This document shows positions 10,601 through 18,459 of a DNA stretch of 64,000 nt, piece by piece (the first letter of the stretch is position 1; each line of letters starts with the position of its first letter). Both the position numbers and the translations under genes were made by a program. This DNA comes from JBKBII01 sp046299415 (GTDB lineage: Bacteria; Pseudomonadota; Gammaproteobacteria; Ectothiorhodospirales; Ectothiorhodospiraceae). Below the pieces are notes generated by a model. That model ran no database searches. It worked only from the letters and a program-made list of their open reading frames with translations, and was not told the DNA's origin. The stretch covers positions 174,234 through 238,233 of the forward strand of contig JBKBII010000005.1 in NCBI GenBank assembly GCA_046299415.1. The letters are read 5' to 3'.

Positions 10601-10978
10601 CAAAATCTGATCCAGTGCATCGCGTAACTCACCCGCAACGAAGACCTCCGACGAGGCTGAAATCACCATCAGTTCCTCGAGCATGGCGACATCGCCAAAA
10701 ATCAACCCGGGCACGACAGCGTTGCTCAACAACTCCGCGTGAGTCTCCGCCGCAGATTCGATCAAGCCCATCTGACCCGCAGACAGACGGTCGTGCGCTG
10801 TAAACGCCAGCGCCGCAGTCAAGATCAACAGCGAAACGAACAGCCCCAGAGCCACGCGTAGCGGAAAGCTTGCCCACCACGGAGTGTGGCAGCCCATGTC
10901 GCGTGGCTCGTCATCGCGCCCAACGTCCACCGACACAGGCGTCGGCGTCTCTCGAGGCTCGCGAGAAAGTCGGCTCAC
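7697..10978 (-). CDS. Membrane-anchored HAMP-PAS-GGDEF-EAL protein (dual diguanylate cyclase/phosphodiesterase)
   Basis: I choose the GTG at 10978, which overlaps the stop of the upstream binding-protein gene as GTGA; the product is about 1093 residues. TM1 (about 39-59) and TM2 (about 173-194) bracket a ~110-residue periplasmic sensor, followed by HAMP, PAS-like regions, a GGDEF domain and a C-terminal EAL domain. The cyclase signature RLGGDEFVVLL is intact. EAL signatures are also intact: GAEALIRW, IELTESVFLD, VLDDFGTGYSS and VAEGIED, so both c-di-GMP synthesis and hydrolysis are possible. A Gly/Ser-rich insert of roughly 40 residues interrupts the GGDEF fold before SINQSLSIGVAMF. An internal ATG at 10897 is an alternative start. 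Coupling to a PhnD-like protein suggests ligand-controlled c-di-GMP signalling (inference). Confidence 0.9.
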   Translation of the reverse strand: MSRLSREPRETPTPVSVDVGRDDEPRDMGCHTPWWASFPLRVALGLFVSLLILTAALAFTAHDRLSAGQMGLIESAAETHAELLSNAVVPGLIFGDVAMLEELMVISASSEVFVAGELRDALDQILVRVGDPGAGSIDVLIEETITVDGRTLGTMTLGFTSTPLREQARRAVFELIAIAVVVIVVSLVGAMLLARWTTRRLDRLCDAGLRIQRGEFDFSTSVRGRDEISGLERIINYAASALEASRVAYERTVRDEARAHGRLRAMQIEVGAVLWEADARSGNWLFVVGDVQRVFGVSAKSAAKLRDTSGGSGCCNGDPAFGLCSISERLEGVVPEDREHVRKAWTDIVPASAVEYRWQPDPAVPRRWLRDQFSTIAQSVDEYTRFSEVFADRHRGERHPDAVEWLGHGQGAARAGVSMADESSVDAGAFREVVRGMTFDVTEAREAALQLAASERRLQRIVAHLSEGLFELDAEGRLRVCNPAFERMAGQRHEVLRGLPLIACIDPEDRSDVVAFLARLAQTPGRAEDCELRLATANDQSQSHSAERAAPQWVRMRGVSFRDDGHLRVIGTWVDISSRRKAEQQIRRLAFFDALTGLPNRSLLRDRVWQTIVQSRRHGAFSAVLFLDLDHFKDVNDMHGHAVGDRMLCNLADVLVGRVRRTDTVSRLGGDEFVVLLSDLGCEREQAAHHAERIAQDLLTAVNGAHLLAARRGDDGVSGGSFSETGGASNTAEGDPGTEVRLVPVDRPVPSINQSLSIGVAMFGPDDVSLGDDEVQAVDELFRRADLAMYKAKSAGRACVRHFDASLHAALTTRVELEHDLRAALDGEGGLALYFQKICSIEGRVSGAEALIRWNHPRRGLLSPAAFIPLAERSGLIVDLGFWVLDAAVEKLEAWARDPMCRNDYLSINVSAAQLRDDAFEARLRAHLDRGKFPSSHLRIELTESVFLDQSEIVISRMARIADLGVRWVLDDFGTGYSSLSYLTRLPLYGLKIDRSFVQQATRDYARASVVTTIVRLANALNLEVVAEGIEDRSELMFMAELGCRNFQGFLLGYPMEEAVWAEERRGCAPGGAAMDAVRHAVVNQGVDRKGGP

Positions 10979-12798
10979 AACACCTCTCGCAATCGGTCGC
11001 CAACCATCCACGCCAATGCCACCGTTCCATCGACATGGTTGCGAAACGCAACATACGGCCGACTCAACTGATCGTCTGGAATCCCAGCCGCCGGCATCGC
11101 GCGCTTGTTCTGTAAAGATTCTTTGAATACCGTCTCTTCGACGCCGCGATCGCCTCGAATCCGGGGCGCATGGTCGGCCACTGGCGCGCTTTCGCGACCC
11201 TGCAAAGTGCCATCCCAAAACTCGAGCCATGGCACCAGGTCGTAGAAGCGCTCGAACTCCCCGTCCGCAACATCGCGCCAAGCGGGGTAACCCAGTGCCT
11301 CACGTATCGCAGCGGCCGAGGGATCCTCGTGCAAACTGGTCATGCGCTGCTGAACGGCATCGCGTACAGCCTCGGGCACCCGACGATGAGCCAAAATCAC
11401 GGCGCTCGGAAACGCTTCGGAGCGCGCGACCAAACGGATCGGCTGACTCTCGCGCAGAGCCCGCGCAACAACAAAGATCGAGACCCCCGCAACGTCAGCC
11501 CGACCAGAAACCACGGCGCTCACCGCTGCATTGTGGCTCGGCATGTCAATCCAGACGATTTCCGGCGGACGCCCTCCGCAGACTGGAATCAAGCGCTCTA
11601 GCGCGCGCTCAACCTGCGTCCGACCGACAACGTGAATTACGGCCTCCGACGGCGGCAACGCAATACGAATGCGCCACGTCGTTGCTGCATTGCCGTTGTC
11701 GGAATGCTCGTGCTCAACGAGCGGCGGCGATCGATCCAGCAGGATCTCGCCGCCAACAGCGCGCTCATCCACGGGGCGAGCTGGCGAACCCGCAATTTCT
11801 GCTGCGCAAAACGCCTGCAACCAGTCGATCAGCCCATCGGCTTCGTCGTTGACCGGCGCGCCGCCATCGTCGTGCTGGCGCACCGATCGTCCAGCAATCG
11901 CGTCCGCCGAAGCATCACCACCGGCCGACGGTGCGCGATCAGCTGCCACGATCCGTCGGTTGTCAGCAGGTTGCGCGACTGCGTCCACCGCATCCGTGCG
12001 GACAAGCCATCCCACCTGCAGAGGGGTTTCGAGAACCACCAACGGTACGTAGATTCCACTGCGGATGTAGTGCGCAGCGAAGTGCGGCGCGGTGTAAACG
12101 AAGTCGTAGCGCTGCTCGAGCAGGCGTGCGGTGTGTGTCGCGAAATTCGGCGACGACTCGATTGAAAAAGTACCGAAACCCAGTTCAGACCAATCCTCGG
12201 CCAGCGCCGCGAAACGCCGATGCAAAGCCACTGGACTCTCAAACGGCAGCAGTCCAAATAACCACCGAGAATCGCGAGAGTCCCCGACCTGCTCCAGCAG
12301 CATCTGCCCAACTTCAGCCTCAACGGTGGCAGCCGACTCGTGCCTGCCGGACACCTGTGCGACCAACGCTCGTCCAGTCGCCGGGCCGGTCTCTGGTCTA
12401 TGCGGTATCACACCCTCCAAGACTCCGGCCGTCGAAGGTTCCGACGCCGGCGTGGACATCGGTGCCGCCAAAAAACTGCTCATCGCGTTCTCAGCGTCAG
12501 AAACGAAAGACGCAGCCTCCGGCGGAGGCTTCAGGGCCGAAACTTCACCGCGCACGGTGATCGGCGGGCGAGACGATGCAAACGAACCCATCAAGCGCGA
12601 TTCCATCATCGCTTCGACCTTGGCCGACTCGATCAGATGCTGAGGCGTCAGATCGATTTCTGCGACAAGCGCCCCCGCGACGGTATCGCTCGAGGGCCCC
12701 TCAGTAGGCGCTGGCGCATCGGCAGCAGCGGCACTAAGCGACAATGAAGCGAGACATGCGACCCAACGAGCCCGAACGGCCAGGCGATTGAAAGCCAT
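10975..12798 (-). CDS. PhnD-family periplasmic substrate-binding protein paired with the c-di-GMP enzyme
   Basis: From the ATG at 12798 the product is 607 residues and begins with a signal-peptide-like segment (MAFNRLAVRAR, a hydrophobic core, then SAAAADA). A PhnD/SsuA-type lobe starts around FGLLPFESPVALHRRF and includes EQRYDFVYTAPHFAAHYI, the usual ligand-pocket region; the second half, from VSGRADVAGVSIFVVARA to the C-terminus, completes the bilobal fold. About 110 residues of acidic low-complexity sequence interrupt the fold, and a ~150-residue acidic region precedes it, so it is roughly twice the usual ~300 residues. No permease or ATPase of a phosphonate importer is nearby. Its stop overlaps the GTG start of the GGDEF-EAL gene, so it probably acts as a sensor subunit (inference). 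Confidence 0.8.
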   Translation of the reverse strand: MAFNRLAVRARWVACLASLSLSAAAADAPAPTEGPSSDTVAGALVAEIDLTPQHLIESAKVEAMMESRLMGSFASSRPPITVRGEVSALKPPPEAASFVSDAENAMSSFLAAPMSTPASEPSTAGVLEGVIPHRPETGPATGRALVAQVSGRHESAATVEAEVGQMLLEQVGDSRDSRWLFGLLPFESPVALHRRFAALAEDWSELGFGTFSIESSPNFATHTARLLEQRYDFVYTAPHFAAHYIRSGIYVPLVVLETPLQVGWLVRTDAVDAVAQPADNRRIVAADRAPSAGGDASADAIAGRSVRQHDDGGAPVNDEADGLIDWLQAFCAAEIAGSPARPVDERAVGGEILLDRSPPLVEHEHSDNGNAATTWRIRIALPPSEAVIHVVGRTQVERALERLIPVCGGRPPEIVWIDMPSHNAAVSAVVSGRADVAGVSIFVVARALRESQPIRLVARSEAFPSAVILAHRRVPEAVRDAVQQRMTSLHEDPSAAAIREALGYPAWRDVADGEFERFYDLVPWLEFWDGTLQGRESAPVADHAPRIRGDRGVEETVFKESLQNKRAMPAAGIPDDQLSRPYVAFRNHVDGTVALAWMVGDRLREVL

Positions 12799-13046
12799 AC
12801 CTGGAGACTCGCGCCCGGACGGCGACACGATGACGTCGTTTCGTCGCTGGAAGGTGACCATATCTGCCTCGTCCCTTTTGCGAACCCATGACGCTGGCGC
12901 GACAAACCCAGGTTTCCGAGCACGGGTTGAAGCCGCACACTCAGTAACCGAAACGCGCCACGTCAGAACCCACCGTTCGCCGTGAGCACTATCCGGCACT
13001 GCCCTTCGAAACGCCGAATCGAACGGCCTTCTCTAAACGCAGATCG

Positions 13047-13427
13047 TCAGCGCGAATTGATCGCGTAACGCCCCGGCCCGGACAGCGCGACGGCAACGGC
13101 CGCGATAAAGAACATCCACTGCAACTCAATCGCCCAGCCACCCGTACGCGTCAATGCAAACACTTCGTTTGCATGCGCCAGACCGACTGCAAACACCATC
13201 GTCACAGCAATCAACATGGCTCCAATCCGACTATACAAACCCGAGATGACCAAAACAGGCGCCAAAACCTCGCCAACATAAACACCATAAGCAAACCATG
13301 CTGGCAAACCGGCCTGAACCACCAATCCCTCGATACCGGCGATACCGTTGAATACCTTGTGAACACCGTGCATGAGGATCAGGACCCCCAACGACACGCG
13401 CAGTAACAGCTTCCCCACGTCGTCCAT
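13047..13427 (-). CDS. DoxX-family integral membrane protein
   Basis: A 126-residue protein with four predicted membrane helices. The N-terminal LLRVSLGVLILMHGVHKVFNG and the GLPAWFAYGVYVGEVLAPVLVISGL region (split here around VYVGE) are typical of DoxX/YphA-like proteins, whose members are linked to sulfur or redox chemistry without a settled function. TRTGGWAIELQWMFFIAAVAVALSG is represented by its GGWAIELQ and GPGRYAI ends, which are also family-like. The ATG at 13427 has AGGAG about 7 nt upstream. It lies about 250 bp beyond the PhnD-like gene start on the same strand and probably has its own transcript. Confidence 0.85.
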   Translation of the reverse strand: MDDVGKLLLRVSLGVLILMHGVHKVFNGIAGIEGLVVQAGLPAWFAYGVYVGEVLAPVLVISGLYSRIGAMLIAVTMVFAVGLAHANEVFALTRTGGWAIELQWMFFIAAVAVALSGPGRYAINSR

Positions 13428-13767
13428 GTCTTGACTCCTCGACTTTTGACCCGACTCGTTTGAGTTCTAATTCAAGCACGAATTCGAGTAACACTCGATC
13501 GCGCGCGCAGGGGTTGAATTCACCCCATCGGACCCACCGCGACGGCAGTTGTAGCCACCAGAACGCTGTTTTGATCCTGACCAACCAAACTCCGGCAGGC
13601 CAACTCGTGGTACCACGTGATCCGCTGACCGGTTACCGCGTCCAGACGCCTTGATCGGCGCCCCCCTTTGAATGAACCGGCCCGGCGATGACCGACGACC
13701 CATCGATGTTGCAAGCGCTACACCGCGCTCAACGGAGCATGAGATCGTGCCCCGTCCGATCGCCGGC
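13428..13767. other. Gene-free stretch between doxX and the yejF-type gene
   Basis: About 340 bp, with no supported gene and no clear terminator. Short frames on both strands are low in recognisable features. Confidence 0.45.
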
Positions 13768-15567
13768 CTAATCGGCCACGTTCAAAGGCGTCAAACGTGG
13801 CACTGCCGCAAGCAGCTTCTGCGTATAGCTTTCTCGAGGGTGCTTGATCACGCCATCGACAGAACCCGCCTCGACCACGCGACCCTGCAGCATCACCAAC
13901 ACGCGGTCGGCCAACGCCTCGACCACGCCCATATTGTGCGTAATGAACACGAGGGCGATGCCGCGCTCGACGATTAGTCGCTCGAGGATACGCAAAATCT
14001 CGGCCTGAACCGACACATCAAGCGCACTGGTGATCTCGTCACAGACGATCACCTCAGGATCGAGCACCAAGGCCTTGGCGATCCCGATGCGCTGACGTTG
14101 CCCTCCGGAGAACTCATGCGCAAATCGCTCCAGACTTCCGGCCGGCAACCCCACCGCCGCCAAAGCCTCGGCTGCGAGTCGTTCACGGTCTTCATGATCA
14201 GCGCCGATCCCGTGCACCGCCATCGGTTCGGTCAACAGCTCGCCAATCGGCAAGCGTGGATTCAACGACGACTGCGGATCCTGAAACACGACCTGAATCC
14301 GCCGCCGAAGCGAACGCCAAACGCGTGGCTTCGCCCCAGTCATGTCCTCACCAAACAGCTTCAATTGCCCCGCCGTCACGCGCTCCAGCCCCAACAACGC
14401 GCGTCCCAATGTCGTCTTTCCGGAGCCTGACTCACCGATCACCGCGAGAACTTCGCCAGCGTGCAAATCCAGATCGACCCCATCGAGCGCCCGGACGACG
14501 TCAACCTGACGACGCAGCAGCCCCTTGTAGACCGGAAAGTGAACGCTCAGCCCTCGCGCCTCGATCAAACGATCGCCGGGGGCACGACGGCGGCGAGGCG
14601 GAAGATTCTCCGGCAACGCTGCAATCAAAGAACGGGTATACGCATGCTCGGGTCGCCGCAATACCCGCTCGCGCGGTCCCCGCTCGACGATACGACCGAG
14701 ACGCATCACCGCGACGTGATCGGCGTGATGAGCCACGACGCCGAAATCGTGCGTAATCAACATCACCGCCATGCCACGCTCCGCCTTCAGCGCGTCGATC
14801 AATCGCAAAATCTCGGCCTGAACAGTGACATCGAGCGCCGTCGTCGGCTCATCGGCAATCAACACATCCGGCTCACCGATGAGTGCCATCGCAATCATGG
14901 CCCGTTGCCGCTGTCCGCCTGAGAGTTGATGCGGAAACGACGCGGCAATGCGATCCGGCTCTGGCAATTGAACCCGCGCGAGCCATTCACGCACAGCCGT
15001 CGCCCGTGCCGCCGCACCGACGTCGGGACGATGCAACCGAAGCACTTCCTCGATCTGCTCACCGATCGGCTGCACCGGATTGAGCGAGGTCATCGGCTCC
15101 TGGAAGATCATGCCTAGCCGCAGGCCACGGACCCGCGAAACCACCGCCGGATCCAGAAGATCGAGTTCGCCTGCCTGCCCGGCCAACGTTGCAGTCCCAC
15201 GAGGTCGCGCAAATGCATTGGGCAACAGCCCCATCAAGGCCAGGGCGGTCAATGACTTTCCGGATCCAGACTCGCCGACGACGCATAACGTTTGGCCTCT
15301 GCGCAACTCGACATCGACACCGTGTACGAGAATCGTGCCCTCGCCATCCGCAGTCACGCCCGACCCGGATTGATCCGAGTCCCGCGTGCGACGTAGCGGG
15401 CGTGATCGCAGAGCGATGACCAGATCGTCGACGCGCACCACGACTGCACCATCTCCGGATGCACATGTCGAGAGGCGACCAGTCTCTCTGCGGGCGTCTA
15501 CCCTCGGTCCGGCTGAGCCATCGGTCCGCTCGACTGTTGCGGACGACGCTTTGACGACCGACGTCAT
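13768..15567 (-). CDS. yejF: Oligopeptide/microcin C-type ABC transporter, fused dual ATPase (YejF type)
   Basis: A 599-residue protein with two ABC ATPase domains in one chain, as in YejF. Domain 1 has GESGSGKSLTALALMG (Walker A), LSGGQRQRAMIAMAL (signature) and VLIADEPTTALD (Walker B). Domain 2 has GESGSGKTTLGRALLG, FSGGQRQRIGIAKAL and VIVCDEITSALD. Each half carries the C-terminal oligopeptide-transporter extension (HPRESYTQKLLAAVP at the end). It powers uptake through the two permeases encoded immediately upstream. The start overlaps the yejE-type stop by 4 nt. The first ~90 residues contain a Ser/Gly/Asp-rich insert between the start and the first Walker A that relatives lack. Confidence 0.94.
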   Translation of the reverse strand: MTSVVKASSATVERTDGSAGPRVDARRETGRLSTCASGDGAVVVRVDDLVIALRSRPLRRTRDSDQSGSGVTADGEGTILVHGVDVELRRGQTLCVVGESGSGKSLTALALMGLLPNAFARPRGTATLAGQAGELDLLDPAVVSRVRGLRLGMIFQEPMTSLNPVQPIGEQIEEVLRLHRPDVGAAARATAVREWLARVQLPEPDRIAASFPHQLSGGQRQRAMIAMALIGEPDVLIADEPTTALDVTVQAEILRLIDALKAERGMAVMLITHDFGVVAHHADHVAVMRLGRIVERGPRERVLRRPEHAYTRSLIAALPENLPPRRRRAPGDRLIEARGLSVHFPVYKGLLRRQVDVVRALDGVDLDLHAGEVLAVIGESGSGKTTLGRALLGLERVTAGQLKLFGEDMTGAKPRVWRSLRRRIQVVFQDPQSSLNPRLPIGELLTEPMAVHGIGADHEDRERLAAEALAAVGLPAGSLERFAHEFSGGQRQRIGIAKALVLDPEVIVCDEITSALDVSVQAEILRILERLIVERGIALVFITHNMGVVEALADRVLVMLQGRVVEAGSVDGVIKHPRESYTQKLLAAVPRLTPLNVAD

Positions 15568-16934
15568 GACGGCGATCTCACAGCCTGCGCCGACCGCGGA
15601 CCCCTGCCGTCTACACCATGCGCGCGTTCATTCTCCGGCGACGAATCCGACAGCACATCCGCACCAGCCGTGCCATGCGACCCTTCGTCGGCATGAGGAT
15701 CGACAGCATCGCGCAACGCCTCGCCAATCAAGTTGTAGGCGAACACCGTCAAAAAGATCGCCGCACCGGGGAAAACAGCCATCCACCAGTTAAATGTCGA
15801 ACTCTGGACTGCCTGATTTAGCATCTGCCCCCACGACGGATCGTCGATCAAACCCAGGCCCAGAAACGACAACACGGCCTCGGCCAGAATCGCAGATGCC
15901 ACCCCGAAGGCCGCCGCGACGACCAGCGGCGCCACAGCGTTCGGCAACATATGTCGAAACAAAATCGATGACAGCGGCAATCCGGCCGCGATCGCCCCCT
16001 GCACGAACTCCGTTCGACGTAATTTCAAAAACTCCGCCCGCGTGTACCGCGCATATCCCGACCACGACGTCAGCCCGATGATCAACATCATCAAGTACAG
16101 GGATCGGCCAAAAAACGCCACGAAAGTCAACAACAGAAAAAGTGTCGGAATCGCCTCGAAGATCTCGACGAGACGCATACCGATCAAATCGACGACGCCC
16201 GAAAACCACCCCATCAACGCCCCAAGAATCACCCCGATCGTCAACGCAATCCCGGTCGCGATCAACCCGATCGACAAGGCAACGCGCGTCGCGTGGATCA
16301 TACGAGACGCCACATCCGCGCCATTCTCGTCAGTGCCGAACCAGTGTCGCCGCTCAGGCGCCGACGCCCACGGTGCCTCCAGCGCCGTATCCGCGTAGTC
16401 ACGGAGGTAATCCCGCGCCGAGTACGGAATCGGCGCCCAAACGACCCGCGTCACCTCGCCCATCGTCACGCGTTCGCGCCAGCCCTCATGAATCGCCAGA
16501 CCCGACGACGACGTCAACGCTTCGGCCGCGAGCCAGACACCCAGCACGCCCGCACCCCACAACGTAATCGACAAACGATTTGTCGTCCCGACAACGCGGC
16601 GCACAATCCAAACAACAAAAAGCAAAACCGGCGCTGCCAGCAACGCCCAATCGGCAGCGGTGAGCTCAGGCAAAACCGGACTGAATCGTTGACCATCGGC
16701 CAACTCGATCCACAGCGGCGTCGAATTGGCCAGCAAGGGCGCGAATACGGCAACGAGCACCGCGAAACCGATCCAGGCCAGACCGACCCTCGCGCCAACC
16801 CGAGCGATCGTCTTGTGCAACACGCGCGCGCCCGGCGACACCGCCGATCGATGCCGGGCCGGTCGCGCTGACGACACACCGTGCCGCTTGACCGCGTCGT
16901 CGTTTGACCGCACCCCCTGCTCGGCGTCAGTCAT
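15564..16934 (-). CDS. yejE: Oligopeptide ABC transporter permease (YejE type) with extra N-terminal helices
   Basis: 456 residues against about 340 in E. coli YejE. The C-terminal half is a standard DppC/YejE permease: HWFGTDENGADVASRMIHATR, then the transmembrane core and the EAA loop with RRTEFVQGAIAAGLP and ILFRHMLPNAVAPLVV, which contacts the ATPase. Between TM1 (about 50-70) and the HWFGTDENG segment there are two additional hydrophobic segments (ADWALLAAPVLLFVVWIV and ITLWGAGVLGVWLAAEAL). It overlaps the upstream permease by 8 nt and the downstream ATPase by 4 nt, so the three are one translational unit. Confidence 0.92.
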   Translation of the reverse strand: MTDAEQGVRSNDDAVKRHGVSSARPARHRSAVSPGARVLHKTIARVGARVGLAWIGFAVLVAVFAPLLANSTPLWIELADGQRFSPVLPELTAADWALLAAPVLLFVVWIVRRVVGTTNRLSITLWGAGVLGVWLAAEALTSSSGLAIHEGWRERVTMGEVTRVVWAPIPYSARDYLRDYADTALEAPWASAPERRHWFGTDENGADVASRMIHATRVALSIGLIATGIALTIGVILGALMGWFSGVVDLIGMRLVEIFEAIPTLFLLLTFVAFFGRSLYLMMLIIGLTSWSGYARYTRAEFLKLRRTEFVQGAIAAGLPLSSILFRHMLPNAVAPLVVAAAFGVASAILAEAVLSFLGLGLIDDPSWGQMLNQAVQSSTFNWWMAVFPGAAIFLTVFAYNLIGEALRDAVDPHADEGSHGTAGADVLSDSSPENERAHGVDGRGPRSAQAVRSPS

Positions 16935-18321
16935 AGCTCACCCTCGGATCGGCGATCGCGTACGCCACATCGGCCAACAAATAGCCCACCAACGTCAAAA
17001 CGCCCGACAACAGTGCGACGGCCAGCACCAACTCACGATCCCGAGTCTGCACGGCCTCAATGGCAAGCTTACCCATACCGTCGATCGAAAAAATGGCCTC
17101 GACGATCACCGAACCCGCCAATAACGACGGCAGCAACGTTGCCGACACCGTGATCAGAGGCAACAGAGAGTTACGGAACACGTGACGCCACAGAACCTCG
17201 TCCTCTGGGACCCCCTTGGCACGAGCCGTGCGCGCGTAATCGGCGCTCAGATTCTCCAGCACCGAAGACCGCGCGAGCTTAGCTAGGAAAGCCAACCCTC
17301 CATACGACAACGCCAACACCGGCAATATCAAATGCCAGACACGGTCGATCAGAAAGCCTCGCCCCACGTCGCCCGGCAACAACGCGATCACGAGCGCAAG
17401 CCCCAGCGCAAAACCCAACAACCCGCCGATCAGAACCCGCAAAGCTCGCCAATCCGAAACCGCCAGGCGATCGCCGAGCCACGCCAGCAACGCGGCCGCC
17501 ACGCCCATTGCGAACACACCACCGGCGTGCGACGTGATCCCGTCGAGCGCGCCAACGAAAGCCAGGCCGCCCAACGCACCCAGCCCAATTGCCGCCAATC
17601 GTCTCGCGACGCGTGGCGCATGAGCCGCGGCCCATCCGCCCAGAACCGCCCCCAAAACCGGCCCGATCAACAACGCGAGAAACATCCACGGCGCACCCAC
17701 GATGGGCAAAAACGTCGCGTCCAGCGCCTCTCGCCGCGATAACCCACCCGTCGGAAACCACTGCCAAAACTGATCTGACGCGAAAAATCCGATCAACAGT
17801 ACGCCAACCAGCATCGTCGGCGCCGACCACAACGCCAGCAGCACCACCGAGGACTGGCGATCAAAATCCTCGCCACGATGCGTGGCTGCACGCACCCCGA
17901 TCGCGATCGAAAACACATAAATCAACGGAATCGAAAGCGCATTCAAAAGCAACGTGATGGGCAAACGCTCCGCAAGCAAGTCGGTGACCGGCCGACCGTA
18001 ACGAAAGCTCAGCCCGAGATCGGGTGCCTTGACGATCGGACGCCAATCGAAGGCCCCGCTCTCATCGACGCGAAAACCCACCGGCGAGATGTTGTTCAGC
18101 CAACGCAGATACTGCACCGGAGGCGGCTGATCCAGACCGTACAGCCGGTTGTAGTACGACTCGAGCGCCTGCTTGGCCTCCGGCTCCAGATTCTGGCCAT
18201 CGACCAGTGTCGCCACCGTGATGCCGCCCGGAGATGCCGCCATCACGACGAACACCACGAGCGTGATGCCGAGCAGCGTCGGAATCATCCACAGCACCCG
18301 CCGGACGAGATACGTCAACAT
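16927..18321 (-). CDS. yejB: Oligopeptide ABC transporter permease (YejB type) with a ~100-residue membrane insert
   Basis: 464 residues against about 364 in E. coli YejB. The start is canonical (MLTYLVRRVLWMIPTLLGIT), followed by the periplasmic YGLDQPPPVQYLRWL region and a core permease ending in ENLSADYARTARAKGVPE (EAA loop), RHVFRNSLLPLITV and ADVAYAIADPRVSYD. The insert, roughly residues 220-325, contains about three extra hydrophobic helices (GPVLGAVLGGWAAAHA, GVAAALLAWLGDRL, ALRVLIGGLLGFALGLAL). The paired membrane inserts here and in the partner permease suggest co-evolved accessory helices (inference). The operon order is substrate-binding protein, YejB, YejE, YejF. Confidence 0.92.
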   Translation of the reverse strand: MLTYLVRRVLWMIPTLLGITLVVFVVMAASPGGITVATLVDGQNLEPEAKQALESYYNRLYGLDQPPPVQYLRWLNNISPVGFRVDESGAFDWRPIVKAPDLGLSFRYGRPVTDLLAERLPITLLLNALSIPLIYVFSIAIGVRAATHRGEDFDRQSSVVLLALWSAPTMLVGVLLIGFFASDQFWQWFPTGGLSRREALDATFLPIVGAPWMFLALLIGPVLGAVLGGWAAAHAPRVARRLAAIGLGALGGLAFVGALDGITSHAGGVFAMGVAAALLAWLGDRLAVSDWRALRVLIGGLLGFALGLALVIALLPGDVGRGFLIDRVWHLILPVLALSYGGLAFLAKLARSSVLENLSADYARTARAKGVPEDEVLWRHVFRNSLLPLITVSATLLPSLLAGSVIVEAIFSIDGMGKLAIEAVQTRDRELVLAVALLSGVLTLVGYLLADVAYAIADPRVSYD

Positions 18322-18459
18322 GCAGCCGCGCGCCCCAATCGCAGGTCCAGTGTCAGAGTCATCGACCGCCCAATCGACAAGACGAGCGGCGCAAGACTCA
18401 ATACGCCGACCGCCTCTGGCACATGTGACGACACGGTCGAACGAGTCTCCGCGCCCACG

